Below are positions 55,678-64,000 of a DNA stretch of 64,000 nt, in pieces (position 1 is the first letter of the stretch; the number at the start of each line of letters is the position of its first letter). The notes beneath the pieces are model-generated. The model was not told the origin of the DNA and did not search any database. It saw only the letters and a list, made by a program, of their open reading frames with translations. Position numbers and translations under genes: made by a program. The DNA comes from Morococcus cerebrosus (lineage in GTDB: Bacteria > Pseudomonadota > Gammaproteobacteria > Burkholderiales > Neisseriaceae), in assembly GCF_022749515.1 (NCBI RefSeq), contig NZ_CP094242.1:1612001-1676000 (forward strand), in the 5' to 3' direction.

Positions 55678-56445
55678 TTACAGCCGCACTTCGATTCCAG
55701 CTTCGCGCATGGCGAGCTTCGCATCGCGGATACTGACTTCACCGAAATGGAAAATACTGGCGGCAAGCACGGCATCTGCTTTGCCTTCTTTGATGCCGTC
55801 AATCAGATGCTGCACATTGCCGACGCCGCCGGAGGCGATGACGGGAATATCGACCGCTTCGCTGACAGCGCGGGTCAGCGGCAGGTTGAAGCCTTGTTTC
55901 GTGCCGTCCCTGTCCATACTGGTAAGCAGGATTTCGCCCGCGCCGCGCCGCTGCATTTCAACCGCCCATTCGACTGCGTCCAAGCCGGTCGGCGTGCGCC
56001 CGCCGTGGGTGAAGATTTCCCAGCGGGTGTTTTCGGGATTGACGGCTTTGGCATCGACGGCGACGACGATGGCTTGCGAGCCGAAAAATCCGGCGGCTTC
56101 GTTGACTAAATCGGGGTTGGTGACGGCAGCGGTGTTGATGCTGGCTTTGTCCGCACCGGCATTGAGCAGGCGGCGGATGTCGGCTACGGTGCGCACACCG
56201 CCGCCGACGGTCAGCGGAATGAAAACTTGTGAGGCAACGTCTTCGATGACGTGCAAAATGGTGTCGCGGTTGTCGGAGGAGGCAGTGATGTCGAGGAAGG
56301 TCAGCTCGTCCGCACCTTCGTCGTTGTAGCGTTTGGCGACATCGACGGGATTGCCCGCATCGCGCAAACCGAGAAAGTTTACGCCTTTGACGACGCGGCC
56401 GTCTTTAACGTCGAGACAGGGGATGATGCGTTTTGCCAGTGCCAT
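55678..56445 (-). CDS. hisF: Imidazole glycerol phosphate synthase subunit HisF
   Basis: Cyclase half of IGP synthase; uses ammonia from HisH. 255 residues, TIM barrel. [19 protein letters not shown] at the start and [44 protein letters not shown] follow; the catalytic Asp residues are in CLDVKD and the [10 protein letters not shown] stretch. The gene lies two genes after hisA, with a small membrane protein in between. Confidence 0.97.
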   Translation of the reverse strand: MALAKRIIPCLDVKDGRVVKGVNFLGLRDAGNPVDVAKRYNDEGADELTFLDITASSDNRDTILHVIEDVASQVFIPLTVGGGVRTVADIRRLLNAGADKASINTAAVTNPDLVNEAAGFFGSQAIVVAVDAKAVNPENTRWEIFTHGGRTPTGLDAVEWAVEMQRRGAGEILLTSMDRDGTKQGFNLPLTRAVSEAVDIPVIASGGVGNVQHLIDGIKEGKADAVLAASIFHFGEVSIRDAKLAMREAGIEVRL

Positions 56446-56487
56446 TTTGAATGCCTTTCCAAATCTAGGAATGAGGTCGTCTGAAAG

Positions 56488-56540
56488 TGGGCGCAGTGGG
56501 TTTCGCTAAAATCCATACAGCGGATTTCACCCAAACGGAC
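56488..56540. repeat. Tandem 24-bp repeat, his-cluster block 4 (decayed)
   Basis: GGGCGCAGTGGGTTTCGCTAAAA followed by a more diverged copy, flanked by uptake sequences on both sides, between the small membrane protein and hisF. Confidence 0.6.
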
Positions 56541-56589
56541 AATCCGTTTCAGACGACCTTTCAAATCATTGATACCGGCAAGGCAGGTG

Positions 56590-56907
56590 TTATGCCAGCC
56601 AGTTGTGCACCCATTTGGGCAGGTGTTGGAGCAGTTGGAAATAGCCGACGCCTGCAATGGCGGCGAATACGCAGGAAGTCATAAAGTTGCCGCTAAAGCG
56701 CCCGACGATATAAAACACTGCGCTGGCAAATGCCCACAACGCGCCGTTAAACACCATCCAATAGGTGTCGATCATCGGCATATCGAACGCGGAAAGCTGG
56801 CGGACGAGGATGGCGATAATGGTAAATCCCAAGCCCTCGCTGACGGCGCGCACGTTGCGACCGGACGACCAGATAATCCAAAAGCCCAAAATAAATGCTT
56901 CAAACAT
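56590..56907 (-). CDS. Small membrane protein between hisA and hisF
   Basis: 105 residues, three to four hydrophobic segments (about 2-18, 25-42, 48-68, 72-92). MFEAFILGFWIIWSSGRNVRAVSEGLGFTIIAILVRQL opens it, and it ends LLQHLPKWVHNWLA. I do not recognise a named family. Its place inside the his run suggests cotranscription, but no histidine function can be assigned. Confidence 0.7.
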   Translation of the reverse strand: MFEAFILGFWIIWSSGRNVRAVSEGLGFTIIAILVRQLSAFDMPMIDTYWMVFNGALWAFASAVFYIVGRFSGNFMTSCVFAAIAGVGYFQLLQHLPKWVHNWLA

Positions 56908-57188
56908 GAAATACCCCTTGAAAAGTAAATAAAACTAGTGAGTGTGGGATGGTGAGTCCCAAACAATATTCGGCGGTCTGCCGCCTTTTATTGTGAAGAA
57001 AAATGGACGAACCCATCTTTTGTCCTGCCTGTGAAGACAGGACAACAATGAAAGCAAACAGGTTCAACCGAGTATTGTGTATCTTCGTCCCGCTATATTG
57101 TTTGAAAACGGCGGGACAAGTGAGTAAGTAAACGTTTGGTCATTTCAGACGACCTTGATGGTTGTTTTTGAATAAGGTCGTCTGAAAA
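56908..57188. other. Gap between hisA and the small membrane protein
   Basis: About 280 bp plus the following repeat block without a gene. It contains single uptake sequences near 57145 and 57178 and AT-rich stretches; no hairpin with a T-run is clear, so transcription of the his genes may continue through it. Confidence 0.4.
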
Positions 57189-57256
57189 CGAGCGCAGCGA
57201 GTTTCGCTAAAATGAGTGTAACGAATTTCGCAAAACGAGCGCAGCGGGTCTCGCCA
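57189..57256. repeat. Tandem 24-bp repeat, his-cluster block 5
   Basis: GAGCGCAGCGAGTTTCGCT, then diverged copies ending GAGCGCAGCGGGTCTCGCC, next to an uptake sequence and 8 bp from the hisA stop. Confidence 0.72.
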
Positions 57257-57263
57257 ATGCAAC

Positions 57264-58001
57264 TTATGCCAACGAATCCGCCAACTGCTGCGCTTGGGCA
57301 AAATCAATACTGCCCTCGTAAATCGCGCGACCGGTAATCGCACCCGCCACGCCGTGTTTTTCAACGGCACACAAAGCGCGGATGTCATCCAAATTGGTCA
57401 ACCCGCCCGATGCGATAACCGGAATGGCGACGGCTTGTGCCAATTTGACGGTTGCGTCGATGTTCACGCCGCTCATCATGCCGTCGCGGCCGATGTCGGT
57501 GTAGATGATGCTGTTGACGCCGTCGTCTTCAAAACGTTTCGCCAAATCAATCACATGATGCTCGGTTACCGTCGCCCAGCCGTCTATCGCCACCATGCCG
57601 TCTTTGGCATCCAACCCGACGATAATCTGCCCGGGAAATGTTTTACACGCCTCGCGCACGAAGTCGGGATTTTTTACCGCCGCCGTACCGATAATGACGT
57701 CGTTCAGTCCCAAATCCAAATATTTTTCAATGGTTTCCAGGTCGCGTATCCCGCCGCCCAGTTGTACGGGAATGTCTTTGGCAACAGCAGCGAGGATGTC
57801 CTTGATGGCGGGGAAATTTTGCGGAACGCCGGCAAATGCGCCGTTCAAGTCCACCAAATGTAAACGGCGCGCGCCTTGCTTGAACCAATGCAGCGCAGTT
57901 TCGGCGGGCGAATCGGAAAACACCGTCGCCTGCTCCATCAAACCTTGTTTCAGGCGCACGCAGCGGCCTTCTTTTAAATCGATTGCGGGAATCAGCAGCA
58001 T
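57264..58001 (-). CDS. hisA: ProFAR isomerase HisA
   Basis: Fourth step of histidine synthesis. 245 residues, TIM barrel. [20 protein letters not shown] carries the first catalytic Asp, and [15 protein letters not shown] the second. [30 protein letters not shown] is the phosphate-binding region. It lies 161 bp after hisH. Confidence 0.97.
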   Translation of the reverse strand: MLLIPAIDLKEGRCVRLKQGLMEQATVFSDSPAETALHWFKQGARRLHLVDLNGAFAGVPQNFPAIKDILAAVAKDIPVQLGGGIRDLETIEKYLDLGLNDVIIGTAAVKNPDFVREACKTFPGQIIVGLDAKDGMVAIDGWATVTEHHVIDLAKRFEDDGVNSIIYTDIGRDGMMSGVNIDATVKLAQAVAIPVIASGGLTNLDDIRALCAVEKHGVAGAITGRAIYEGSIDFAQAQQLADSLA

Positions 58002-58162
58002 GGGAGTCCTATCCTTATGCGGAGTGTATTTTACACAAATTATCGAGTTTTAGCATATTTGAATAATTTAAGATAACAGTGATACGAAATCCTGATTAAA
58101 ATTGCTTGAAAATCCTTTTCAGACGACCTGATTAATTTATAAAAATCAAAGTGCAAGCCTTT

Positions 58163-58807
58163 TCAAACTGTCCAGTCCAAAAAATTGCGTAACAGCAACA
58201 ATCCTACATCATGGCTTTTTTCCGTGTGGAACTGGGTGGCGAACACATTGTCTTTGCCGACAATGCAGGCAAATTCGTGCGGATATTCGCTGGTAGCAAG
58301 GACGGTTTCAGGGTCTTCGGGAGCGAAGTAGTAGCTGTGTACAAAGTAAAAGCGCGTTTCTTGACCAATGTCTTTAAACAGCGGGTGCGGGCGGGTTTGG
58401 CGTACTGTGTTCCAGCCCATGTGCGGCACTTTCAGACGACCTCCGTGTTCATCGGTTTGATTGGCGGAGAAGCGTTTGACCCTGCCTTTAAACCAACCCA
58501 GTCCGGCGGTATCACCTTCTTCGCTGTGTTCGAACAATAATTGCGCGCCTACGCAGATGCCGAAAAACGGTTTGTTTTTCAATCCATCTTCCACTGCCTC
58601 GCCCAAACCGCTTTGCCTCAATGCAGCCATACAGTCGGGCATCGCACCCTGACCGGGGAAAATGATTTTGTCGGCAGCGAGGATGTCTTCGGGGCGGTCG
58701 GTCAGATAAACTTCACCGGCTTTGCCCGACAAGGCTTGCGCGGCCTGTACGGATTTGAGGACGGAATGCAGGTTGCCCATGCCGTAATCGACAATAGCGG
58801 TTTTCAT
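58163..58807 (-). CDS. hisH: Imidazole glycerol phosphate synthase subunit HisH
   Basis: Glutaminase half of IGP synthase, feeding ammonia to HisF. 214 residues, class I amidotransferase. The nucleophile is in FFGICVGAQLLFEHSEE (near Cys84) and the His/Glu pair in FATQFHTEKSHD near 195. VDYGMGNLHSVLKSVQ opens the domain. First his gene in the visible run; hisG, hisD, hisC and hisB are not in the window. Confidence 0.97.
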   Translation of the reverse strand: MKTAIVDYGMGNLHSVLKSVQAAQALSGKAGEVYLTDRPEDILAADKIIFPGQGAMPDCMAALRQSGLGEAVEDGLKNKPFFGICVGAQLLFEHSEEGDTAGLGWFKGRVKRFSANQTDEHGGRLKVPHMGWNTVRQTRPHPLFKDIGQETRFYFVHSYYFAPEDPETVLATSEYPHEFACIVGKDNVFATQFHTEKSHDVGLLLLRNFLDWTV

Positions 58808-58889
58808 GTTTTCTCCTTGGATTGCAGCTTGTGCTTATCGGTATGGTTATGAATATTGTAACAAAACATCGTACCGGAAGGACAAAAGA

Positions 58890-58924
58890 AAAAGGTCGTC
58901 TGAACATTTTTCAGACGACCTTTT
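58890..58924 (-). terminator. Inverted uptake-sequence hairpin after lldP
   Basis: AAAAAGGTCGTCTGAA and TTCAGACGACCTTTT, 15 bp after the lldP stop. Confidence 0.75.
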
Positions 58925-58938
58925 GCGTTACAAGGTGC

Positions 58939-60531
58939 TTACCTTAGAGGAAAGAAAATAATTGCTATGGCGACAGCAATCACACCGTAAATCGCCATGG
59001 GGATGACGGTTTTCTTGATAATCGCACCTTCGGCGTTTTTCACGTCCAGTACGGTACATACGGCGATGATGTTGTTGATGCAGACCATGTTGCCCATTGC
59101 GCCGCCGACGGATTGCAGGGCGAGGATGAGGGTCACGGACAGGCCGGTATCAAGGGCGATTTGTTGCTGAATTGGACCAAATGTCAGGTTGGATACGGTG
59201 TTCGAACCGGAGAAGAATGCACCGATAGCGCCAAGGTAAGGAGAGAAGTAAACCCAGTGTTCGCCTGCCATCGCGGCAAACTCTTTACCGATGATTTTCA
59301 CCATGGAGTCGTCGCCGCCAACCATCATCAGTTGAACCATAATCAGCGCGCCCATCAAGGCAAGCAGCGGTTTTTTGGTTTGGTTGAACGTTGCAGCGTA
59401 GAAAGCCCAGGCGTCTTTGAATTTGGTTTTATAAAGCAGGATACAAATCCAAACGGTAAAGACAAACGGAATCCATGCAGGAACGTAGAGGGTTTGGTAA
59501 GACGCGCTGACGCCTTGTCCGAAAATGTTGCCGAAGGTAATGGTCAAAGAGTCGCTGACGGTGATTTTGCTCAAATCAAACGGCAGTTGGAAGCTGAACC
59601 ATTCTTCTTTGCTGGTCAGCAGGCCTTTGATGCCGAGCTGTTTGATACGGGTAACGACCAGCATGCCGATAAGCATACCCAGGGGGGCAAGTGCTTTGGC
59701 GACTTGGGCAAAAGGTACTTTTTCGGCATTCGGGTCTTTCGGATGGTCTTTGCTCAAGCCCCAGCCGTGGTTGGCGGCGAATACAGACACCATCAGGCCG
59801 ATTGCGCCGGCAACGAGTGATGGGAATTCTTCGTTGACCATCGCCAATGCAACATAAGGAATGGTACAAGAGAAAACGGCGATGCCGATGAAGCCTAAGT
59901 TTTTACGGATTTCAGACCAAGGCACGATGAAGCTCAAGCCGATGACGGGGATGATGAAACCTGCGAAGAAGTGCATCACGCCGGTTTGTCTGCCGATGGC
60001 AAGGATGTTTTCGGCACTCAGGTTTAATGGTGCGAAACCGAACCAAGTCGGCGTACCCACTGCGCCGAAAGATACCGGCACGGAGTTCATAACCAGCGTA
60101 AAAATTGCCACTTTCAACGGGTTGAAACCCAGGCTCATCAGAATCGGGGCGGCAATCGCAGCAGGCGTACCGAAGCCGGATGCACCCTCAATCATAAAGG
60201 CGAACGACCAGCCGATAATCATCAGCTGCGCCACAGGATTCGGGCTGATGGTCGCCAGCCATTTGCGGATAATATCGATACAGCCGGTGGTTTCCATCAT
60301 ACGGTTGAACATGATCGCACCGAAAATCACGGTAATCGGCGTCAATGTGGAAACCAGGCCGGACGCTGCAGTTGCGTTGAGCAGCATAGCGTCGTCGTTG
60401 AAATAAAACAGCTTGATGGCGTAAATCAGCGCGGCGGTAATCGGCAGTGCGATGTAGGAAGGCATGCTGTTTTTCTTAACCATCAGCCAAATCAGCAGGA
60501 TGATGGGAAAAATGCTGAGGAATAGTGCCAT
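58939..60531 (-). CDS. lldP: L-lactate permease
   Basis: Proton-coupled lactate uptake. 530 residues, about twelve to fourteen hydrophobic segments. Family features include FAFMIEGASGFGTPAAIAAPILMSLGFNP near residue 110, VGTPTWFGFAPL near 160 and YLGAIGAFFSGSNTVSNLTFGPIQQQIA near 425. Lactate is a key carbon source for Neisseria in mucosa. A perfect palindrome of the LldR/FadR type lies about 96 bp upstream. Confidence 0.95.
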   Translation of the reverse strand: MALFLSIFPIILLIWLMVKKNSMPSYIALPITAALIYAIKLFYFNDDAMLLNATAASGLVSTLTPITVIFGAIMFNRMMETTGCIDIIRKWLATISPNPVAQLMIIGWSFAFMIEGASGFGTPAAIAAPILMSLGFNPLKVAIFTLVMNSVPVSFGAVGTPTWFGFAPLNLSAENILAIGRQTGVMHFFAGFIIPVIGLSFIVPWSEIRKNLGFIGIAVFSCTIPYVALAMVNEEFPSLVAGAIGLMVSVFAANHGWGLSKDHPKDPNAEKVPFAQVAKALAPLGMLIGMLVVTRIKQLGIKGLLTSKEEWFSFQLPFDLSKITVSDSLTITFGNIFGQGVSASYQTLYVPAWIPFVFTVWICILLYKTKFKDAWAFYAATFNQTKKPLLALMGALIMVQLMMVGGDDSMVKIIGKEFAAMAGEHWVYFSPYLGAIGAFFSGSNTVSNLTFGPIQQQIALDTGLSVTLILALQSVGGAMGNMVCINNIIAVCTVLDVKNAEGAIIKKTVIPMAIYGVIAVAIAIIFFPLR

Positions 60532-60626
60532 GGTGAATCCTTAAATCGGCGTTGTTTATCAATTTTTTCTAATGATGTCGGATGCGAGAGAGATATCGAA
60601 CCTTAATCTGAGAGTAATTATCAAAT

Positions 60627-60645
60627 AAATTGGTAATACCAATTT
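60627..60645 (-). promoter_or_regulatory. Candidate GntR-family operator upstream of lldP
   Basis: AAATTGGTAATACCAATTT is a perfect 9+1+9 palindrome. The TTGGT/ACCAA half-sites match those bound by LldR and PdhR of the FadR/GntR family. It is 96 bp before the lldP ATG. The remaining gap to 60814 shows no gene. Confidence 0.7.
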
Positions 60646-60814
60646 AAAAGAACGCCGCATACTTTACGTAATCCGATGTAATCGGTCAAGTGGTTTATGT
60701 ACATTAGGCATCTACCAGACAAGGTTTTTCAGGGTTTGCAAATTGGTTTCGGCATATAGCCGATCTAAGGCAGAGTGTTGATTACACGGAAAAAGAAACT
60801 GTCGTTTAAAAACC

Positions 60815-60850
60815 AAAAGGTCGTCTGAAACCATTTCAGACGACCTTTTT
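60815..60850 (-). terminator. Inverted uptake-sequence hairpin after guaA
   Basis: AAAAGGTCGTCTGAAA and TTTCAGACGACCTTTTT, 20 bp after guaA. Confidence 0.77.
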
Positions 60851-60870
60851 ATGCGTTTATCTCTCTACTT

Positions 60871-62436
60871 TTATTCCCACTCAATCGTAGCAGGCGGTTT
60901 GCCGCTTACGTCGTAAACTACGCGGTTGATGCCTTTGACTTCGTTGATGATGCGGTTGGACACGCGGCCGAGCAGCGAGTACGGCAGTTCTGCCCAGTGT
61001 GCGGTCATGAAGTCGCTGGTGATGACTGCGCGCAGCGCGACGACGTAATCGTAAGTGCGTCCGTCGCCCATTACGCCGACGGATTTTACGGGCAGGAACA
61101 CGGCGAAGGCTTGGCTGGTCAAATCGTACCAAGATGTGCCGTTTTCGTCGGTGGTATTGCGCAATTCTTGGATGAAAATGTCGTCCGCCTGACGCAGCAA
61201 ATCGGCGTATTCTTTTTTCACTTCGCCCAAGATACGCACGCCCAAACCGGGACCGGGGAACGGATGGCGGTACACCATTTCGCGCGGCAAGCCCAAAGCA
61301 ACGCCCAGTTCGCGCACTTCGTCTTTGAACAAGTCGCGCAACGGCTCAAGCAGCTTGAGCTTCATGTTTTCAGGCAGACCGCCGACGTTATGATGCGATT
61401 TGATGGCGTGGGCTTTTTTGGTTTTCGCACCTGCGGATTCGATGACGTCGGGGTAAATCGTGCCTTGCGCCAGCCATTTGGCGTTAGTGAGTTTTTTCTC
61501 TTCGGCATCAAATACTTCGATAAATTCCGCACCGATAATTTTGCGTTTTTTCTCGGGATCGGTAACGCCTGCGAGTTTCTCCATGAATTGCTCTTCGGCA
61601 TCGACGTGAATCACTTTCACACCCAAGTTGCGGGCGAACATATCCATCACCATTTTGCCTTCGTTCAGGCGCAAAAGACCGTGATCGACGAACACGCAAG
61701 TCAGTTGGTCGCCGATGGCGCGGTGAATCAGCGCGGCGGCTACGGAAGAGTCCACGCCACCAGAAAGACCTAAAATCACTTCGTCGCTGCCGACTTGTTC
61801 ACGGATTTTGGCAACGGCTTCTTCGATGTAGTTCGGCATCGTCCAGCTGGGTTGCGCACCGCAGATGTCCAAGACAAAGCGGTTCAACAGGGCGCGGCCT
61901 TGTTTGGTGTGGGTCACTTCCGGGTGGAATTGGATGCCGTAGAATTGTTTTTCAACGTTTTCCATCATGGCAATCGGGCATGACGGAGTATCGCCGATAA
62001 CGGCAAAGCCGTTGGGCAGTTTGGACACTTTGTCGCCGTGGCTCATCCATACGTCCAGCGTATTCGGCGCGTCGTCGTAAATATCGCGTGTCAGTTCGCT
62101 ATCGATGGTTTTGACTTGCGCGTAACCGAATTCGCGCTGGTTGCCGGGCTGTACTTCGCCTCCCAAGTGGTGCGCCATAAACTGCATTCCGTAGCAGATG
62201 CCCAAAACCGGAATGCCCAAATCGAAGATGCCGGTATCGGCTTGATAATCGGATTCGTAAACGGAATTAGGGCCGCCGGAGAGGATGATGCCTTTCGGAT
62301 TGAAGGCTTTGATTTCGTCCAAAGGCATATCGAAAGAATGCAGCTCGCAGTAGACATGAGCTTCGCGCACGCGGCGGGCGATAAGCTGGGTAACTTGCGA
62401 ACCGAAGTCGAGGATGAGGATTTTGTCTTGGGTCAT
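60871..62436 (-). CDS. guaA: GMP synthase (glutamine-hydrolysing)
   Basis: Converts XMP to GMP. 521 residues: class I amidotransferase first ([15 protein letters not shown] near Cys83, FHPEVTHTK), then the ATP-pyrophosphatase domain with P-loop [11 protein letters not shown] near 230, and a C-terminal dimer domain ending [18 protein letters not shown]. The ATG at 62436 begins [17 protein letters not shown], the family start; the in-frame ATG at 62481 is upstream. Monocistronic. Confidence 0.97.
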   Translation of the reverse strand: MTQDKILILDFGSQVTQLIARRVREAHVYCELHSFDMPLDEIKAFNPKGIILSGGPNSVYESDYQADTGIFDLGIPVLGICYGMQFMAHHLGGEVQPGNQREFGYAQVKTIDSELTRDIYDDAPNTLDVWMSHGDKVSKLPNGFAVIGDTPSCPIAMMENVEKQFYGIQFHPEVTHTKQGRALLNRFVLDICGAQPSWTMPNYIEEAVAKIREQVGSDEVILGLSGGVDSSVAAALIHRAIGDQLTCVFVDHGLLRLNEGKMVMDMFARNLGVKVIHVDAEEQFMEKLAGVTDPEKKRKIIGAEFIEVFDAEEKKLTNAKWLAQGTIYPDVIESAGAKTKKAHAIKSHHNVGGLPENMKLKLLEPLRDLFKDEVRELGVALGLPREMVYRHPFPGPGLGVRILGEVKKEYADLLRQADDIFIQELRNTTDENGTSWYDLTSQAFAVFLPVKSVGVMGDGRTYDYVVALRAVITSDFMTAHWAELPYSLLGRVSNRIINEVKGINRVVYDVSGKPPATIEWE

Positions 62437-62503
62437 GGCGGAAACTTTGCAGAGTGATAGGGAACGGTCTGACTGTTTCAAAACGGGATTCCGATAACAA
62501 AAC

Positions 62504-62547
62504 AGGTCGTCTGAAAACGGCGGATTATACCATTTTCAGACGACCTT
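62504..62547 (-). terminator. Inverted uptake-sequence hairpin
   Basis: AGGTCGTCTGAAAA and TTTTCAGACGACCT, 16 bp after the small membrane protein gene at 62563. Confidence 0.7.
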
Positions 62548-62562
62548 TGCAGAGAGAGGGGC

Positions 62563-62901
62563 TTAGTTATCCTGCTGTTTATGCTGCTTATAAGGCACCA
62601 TATCGCTGCGCGAAAGCAGCAGCAGGCAGCCCAGTACCATCATTCCCAAAGCAACCAGCGGCGAATAACCGAGCCAGTATTGATTGTGCAGATATACCGC
62701 CGCGCCGATATACACCAGCAGCGGGCCTGAAACAATAGACTGCTTGTTGACACCGTCCATCACCAAAACCGCAATCCCCGCCAGCACCATACCGGCGGAC
62801 ACGATGGTCGAAGTTGCGGGCAGGATGTCCGTCGTTTTCAAAAACCAAACGGCACCGAAGATAATCAAAAACAGCGGCAGGAAAAGCGAAGAGCGGGACA
62901 T
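62563..62901 (-). CDS. Small membrane protein, LiaF/LiaI-like layout
   Basis: 112 residues with four hydrophobic segments (about 5-22, 30-48, 58-74, 80-98): SLFLPLFLIIFGAVWFLKTTDILPATSTIVSAGMVLAGIAVLVMDG, then YIGAAVYLHNQYWL. The pattern LFLIIFGAVWFLKTTDILP resembles the N-terminal membrane part of cell-envelope-stress proteins such as LiaF, but similarity is general and no function is assigned. Stands alone upstream of guaA. Confidence 0.72.
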   Translation of the reverse strand: MSRSSLFLPLFLIIFGAVWFLKTTDILPATSTIVSAGMVLAGIAVLVMDGVNKQSIVSGPLLVYIGAAVYLHNQYWLGYSPLVALGMMVLGCLLLLSRSDMVPYKQHKQQDN

Positions 62902-63025
62902 GGCGTTACTCCGTAAAATTTCAGACGACCCTGATTATTGGGTCGCAGGGGTCGTCTGAAAAGCCTGAAGAAAGCAATCTTGGGTATGTTTTTGCAAACA
63001 TAGGGCTTGATGTGTAAACGGCGGG

Positions 63026-63181
63026 TATAGTGGATTAACTTTAAACCAGTACGGCGTTGCCTTGCCTTAGCTCAAAGAGAACGATTCTCTAAGGTGCTGA
63101 AGCACCAAGTGAATCGGCTCCGTACTATCTGTACTGTCTGCGGCTTCGTCGCCTTGTCCTGATTTTTGTTAATCCACTATA
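63026..63181. repeat. Correia element (long, 156 bp)
   Basis: TATAGTGGATTAA left, TTTGTTAATCCACTATA right, with the internal AGCTCAAAGAGAACG to GTGAATCGG segment. The right arm is closest to the classic Correia end (TTTTTGTTAATCC). It lies between the LiaF-like gene and smpB. Confidence 0.95.
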
Positions 63182-63233
63182 CATGTTTGCGGCAACATCG
63201 GCGCCCTGCGTTCCATTCAAGCTGCTATCAGCC

Positions 63234-63680
63234 TCAGCGCACATTTTTCATCAAACGTTGTTTTTCGCGTTTCCAGTCCGCTTCTTTCAGGCTTTGGCGT
63301 TTGTCGTGTTGTTTTTTACCCTTCGCCAAACCGATTTCCATTTTGATTTTGCCTCGTGTGAAGTGCAGGTTCAACGGGACGATGGTGTAACCCGCACGCT
63401 CGGTTTTACCGATGAGCTTGTTGATTTCGGATTGCTTGAGCAAAAGCTTGCGCGGACGGACGGGGTCGGGTTTGACATGCGTCGAGGCAGTCGGCAGCGC
63501 GGTAATATGGCAGCCGACCAGATAAAAAGCGTCTTTTTTCCAGTAGATATAGCTTTCTTTCAACTGCACCCGCCCGGCGCGGATGGCTTTGACTTCCCAA
63601 CCTTCCAATACCAGGCCGGCTTCAAGCTGATCTTCGATAAAGAAGTCGTGAAAGGCTTTTTTATTATTGGCAATACTCAT
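63234..63680 (-). CDS. smpB: SsrA-binding protein SmpB
   Basis: Delivers tmRNA to stalled ribosomes. 148 residues. [42 protein letters not shown] is the OB-fold signature, and [30 protein letters not shown] follows. The C-terminal basic tail [22 protein letters not shown] is intact. ssrA itself is not nearby. Confidence 0.96.
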   Translation of the reverse strand: MSIANNKKAFHDFFIEDQLEAGLVLEGWEVKAIRAGRVQLKESYIYWKKDAFYLVGCHITALPTASTHVKPDPVRPRKLLLKQSEINKLIGKTERAGYTIVPLNLHFTRGKIKMEIGLAKGKKQHDKRQSLKEADWKREKQRLMKNVR

Positions 63681-63823
63681 AATTCTATTCTTGTCTTCTG
63701 TCTTTTCAGACCGGGTATTTTAACAGGATGCGGGGGTAGTGCGAACTGCTTCTCAAACCGACTGTATTTTCCACCCTCTTCCGCTTTTCAATCTTTAAAC
63801 GTATGCCGCTCTATACGGCAAAT

Positions 63824-63930
63824 TATAGTGGATTAACTTTAAACCAGTACGGCGTTGCCTCGCCTTGCCGTACTATCTGTACTGTCTGCGACTTCGTCGC
63901 CTTGTCCTGATTTAAAGTTAATCCACTATA
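63824..63930. repeat. Correia element (short, 107 bp)
   Basis: TATAGTGGATTAACTTTAAA left, TTTAAAGTTAATCCACTATA right: the arms match over about 20 bases. Internal segment absent. It lies about 140 bp upstream of smpB. The stretch from 63681 to the window end contains no gene. Confidence 0.94.
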
Positions 63931-64000
63931 AAATCAGAAACACCAGACTACCCTAGCCTCACATTCGTATAGTATGGCAAAGTGAAATAGAAAATCCCCA

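Overview
The window comes from a commensal Neisseria. The 12-base DNA uptake sequence AGGTCGTCTGAA occurs dozens of times, mostly as inverted pairs just after stop codons. That dialect is the one described for the subflava/flavescens/mucosa/sicca group; meningococcus and gonococcus use ATGCCGTCTGAA. Six Correia elements, an IS30-family (IS1655-like) element, the ptsN-hprK-rapZ block, glnD next to a small HTH gene, and a hisH-hisA-hisF-hisI-hisE-HIT-tatABC run all fit Neisseria. I cannot fix the species.

Layout. 1-5 kb: truncated argF, an Ada/Ogt-type alkyl-DNA methyltransferase, a PEBP-family periplasmic protein, an AraC regulator and a 1.5-kb array of 314-bp repeats. 5-15 kb: dapE, rbgA, a small lipoprotein, rapZ-hprK-ptsN, an IS30 element, ubiA, a pseudouridine synthase, galU and a CoA-type Nudix hydrolase. 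15-25 kb, mostly + strand: a TPR protein, lolB, ispE, three identical tRNA-Gln genes, prs, rplY, a probable FNR-activated small RNA, an HTH protein and glnD. 25-35 kb: ppa, nudB, an MscS channel, tRNA-Pro, pncB, brnQ, scpA, two paralogous membrane proteins, tcdA, uspA and an Nramp-like transporter. 35-40 kb is the accessory patch: an ACP-type adhesin/lysozyme-inhibitor protein, a yjdF-family gene broken by two different insertion sequences, and a split metallo-beta-lactamase-fold gene. 40-49 kb: divergent fnr/hemN around an FNR box, metNI behind a leader terminator, prfA, apbE, a sodium-coupled transporter and tRNA-Ile(CAU). 49-64 kb: an isochorismatase-fold protein without the catalytic cysteine, a Pycsar-effector-like transmembrane protein fused to a beta-propeller-like domain, PepSY, tatCBA, HIT, the his genes, lldP, guaA and smpB.

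Themes. Anaerobic regulation is well represented: FNR, an FNR box between fnr and hemN, and a perfect FNR box 41.5 bp upstream of the predicted start of a ~140-nt untranslated RNA with a CU-rich single-stranded segment, resembling meningococcal AniS. Nitrogen/PTS control (ptsN, hprK, rapZ, glnD), amino-acid supply (argF, dapE, his, metNI, brnQ) and envelope export (lolB, tat) fill the core. The strongest candidates for new biology are the small RNA, the Pycsar-effector/DUF3616-like fusion without a neighbouring cyclase, the metN leader terminator, and a 24-bp repeat family confined in this window to the gaps of the his cluster.
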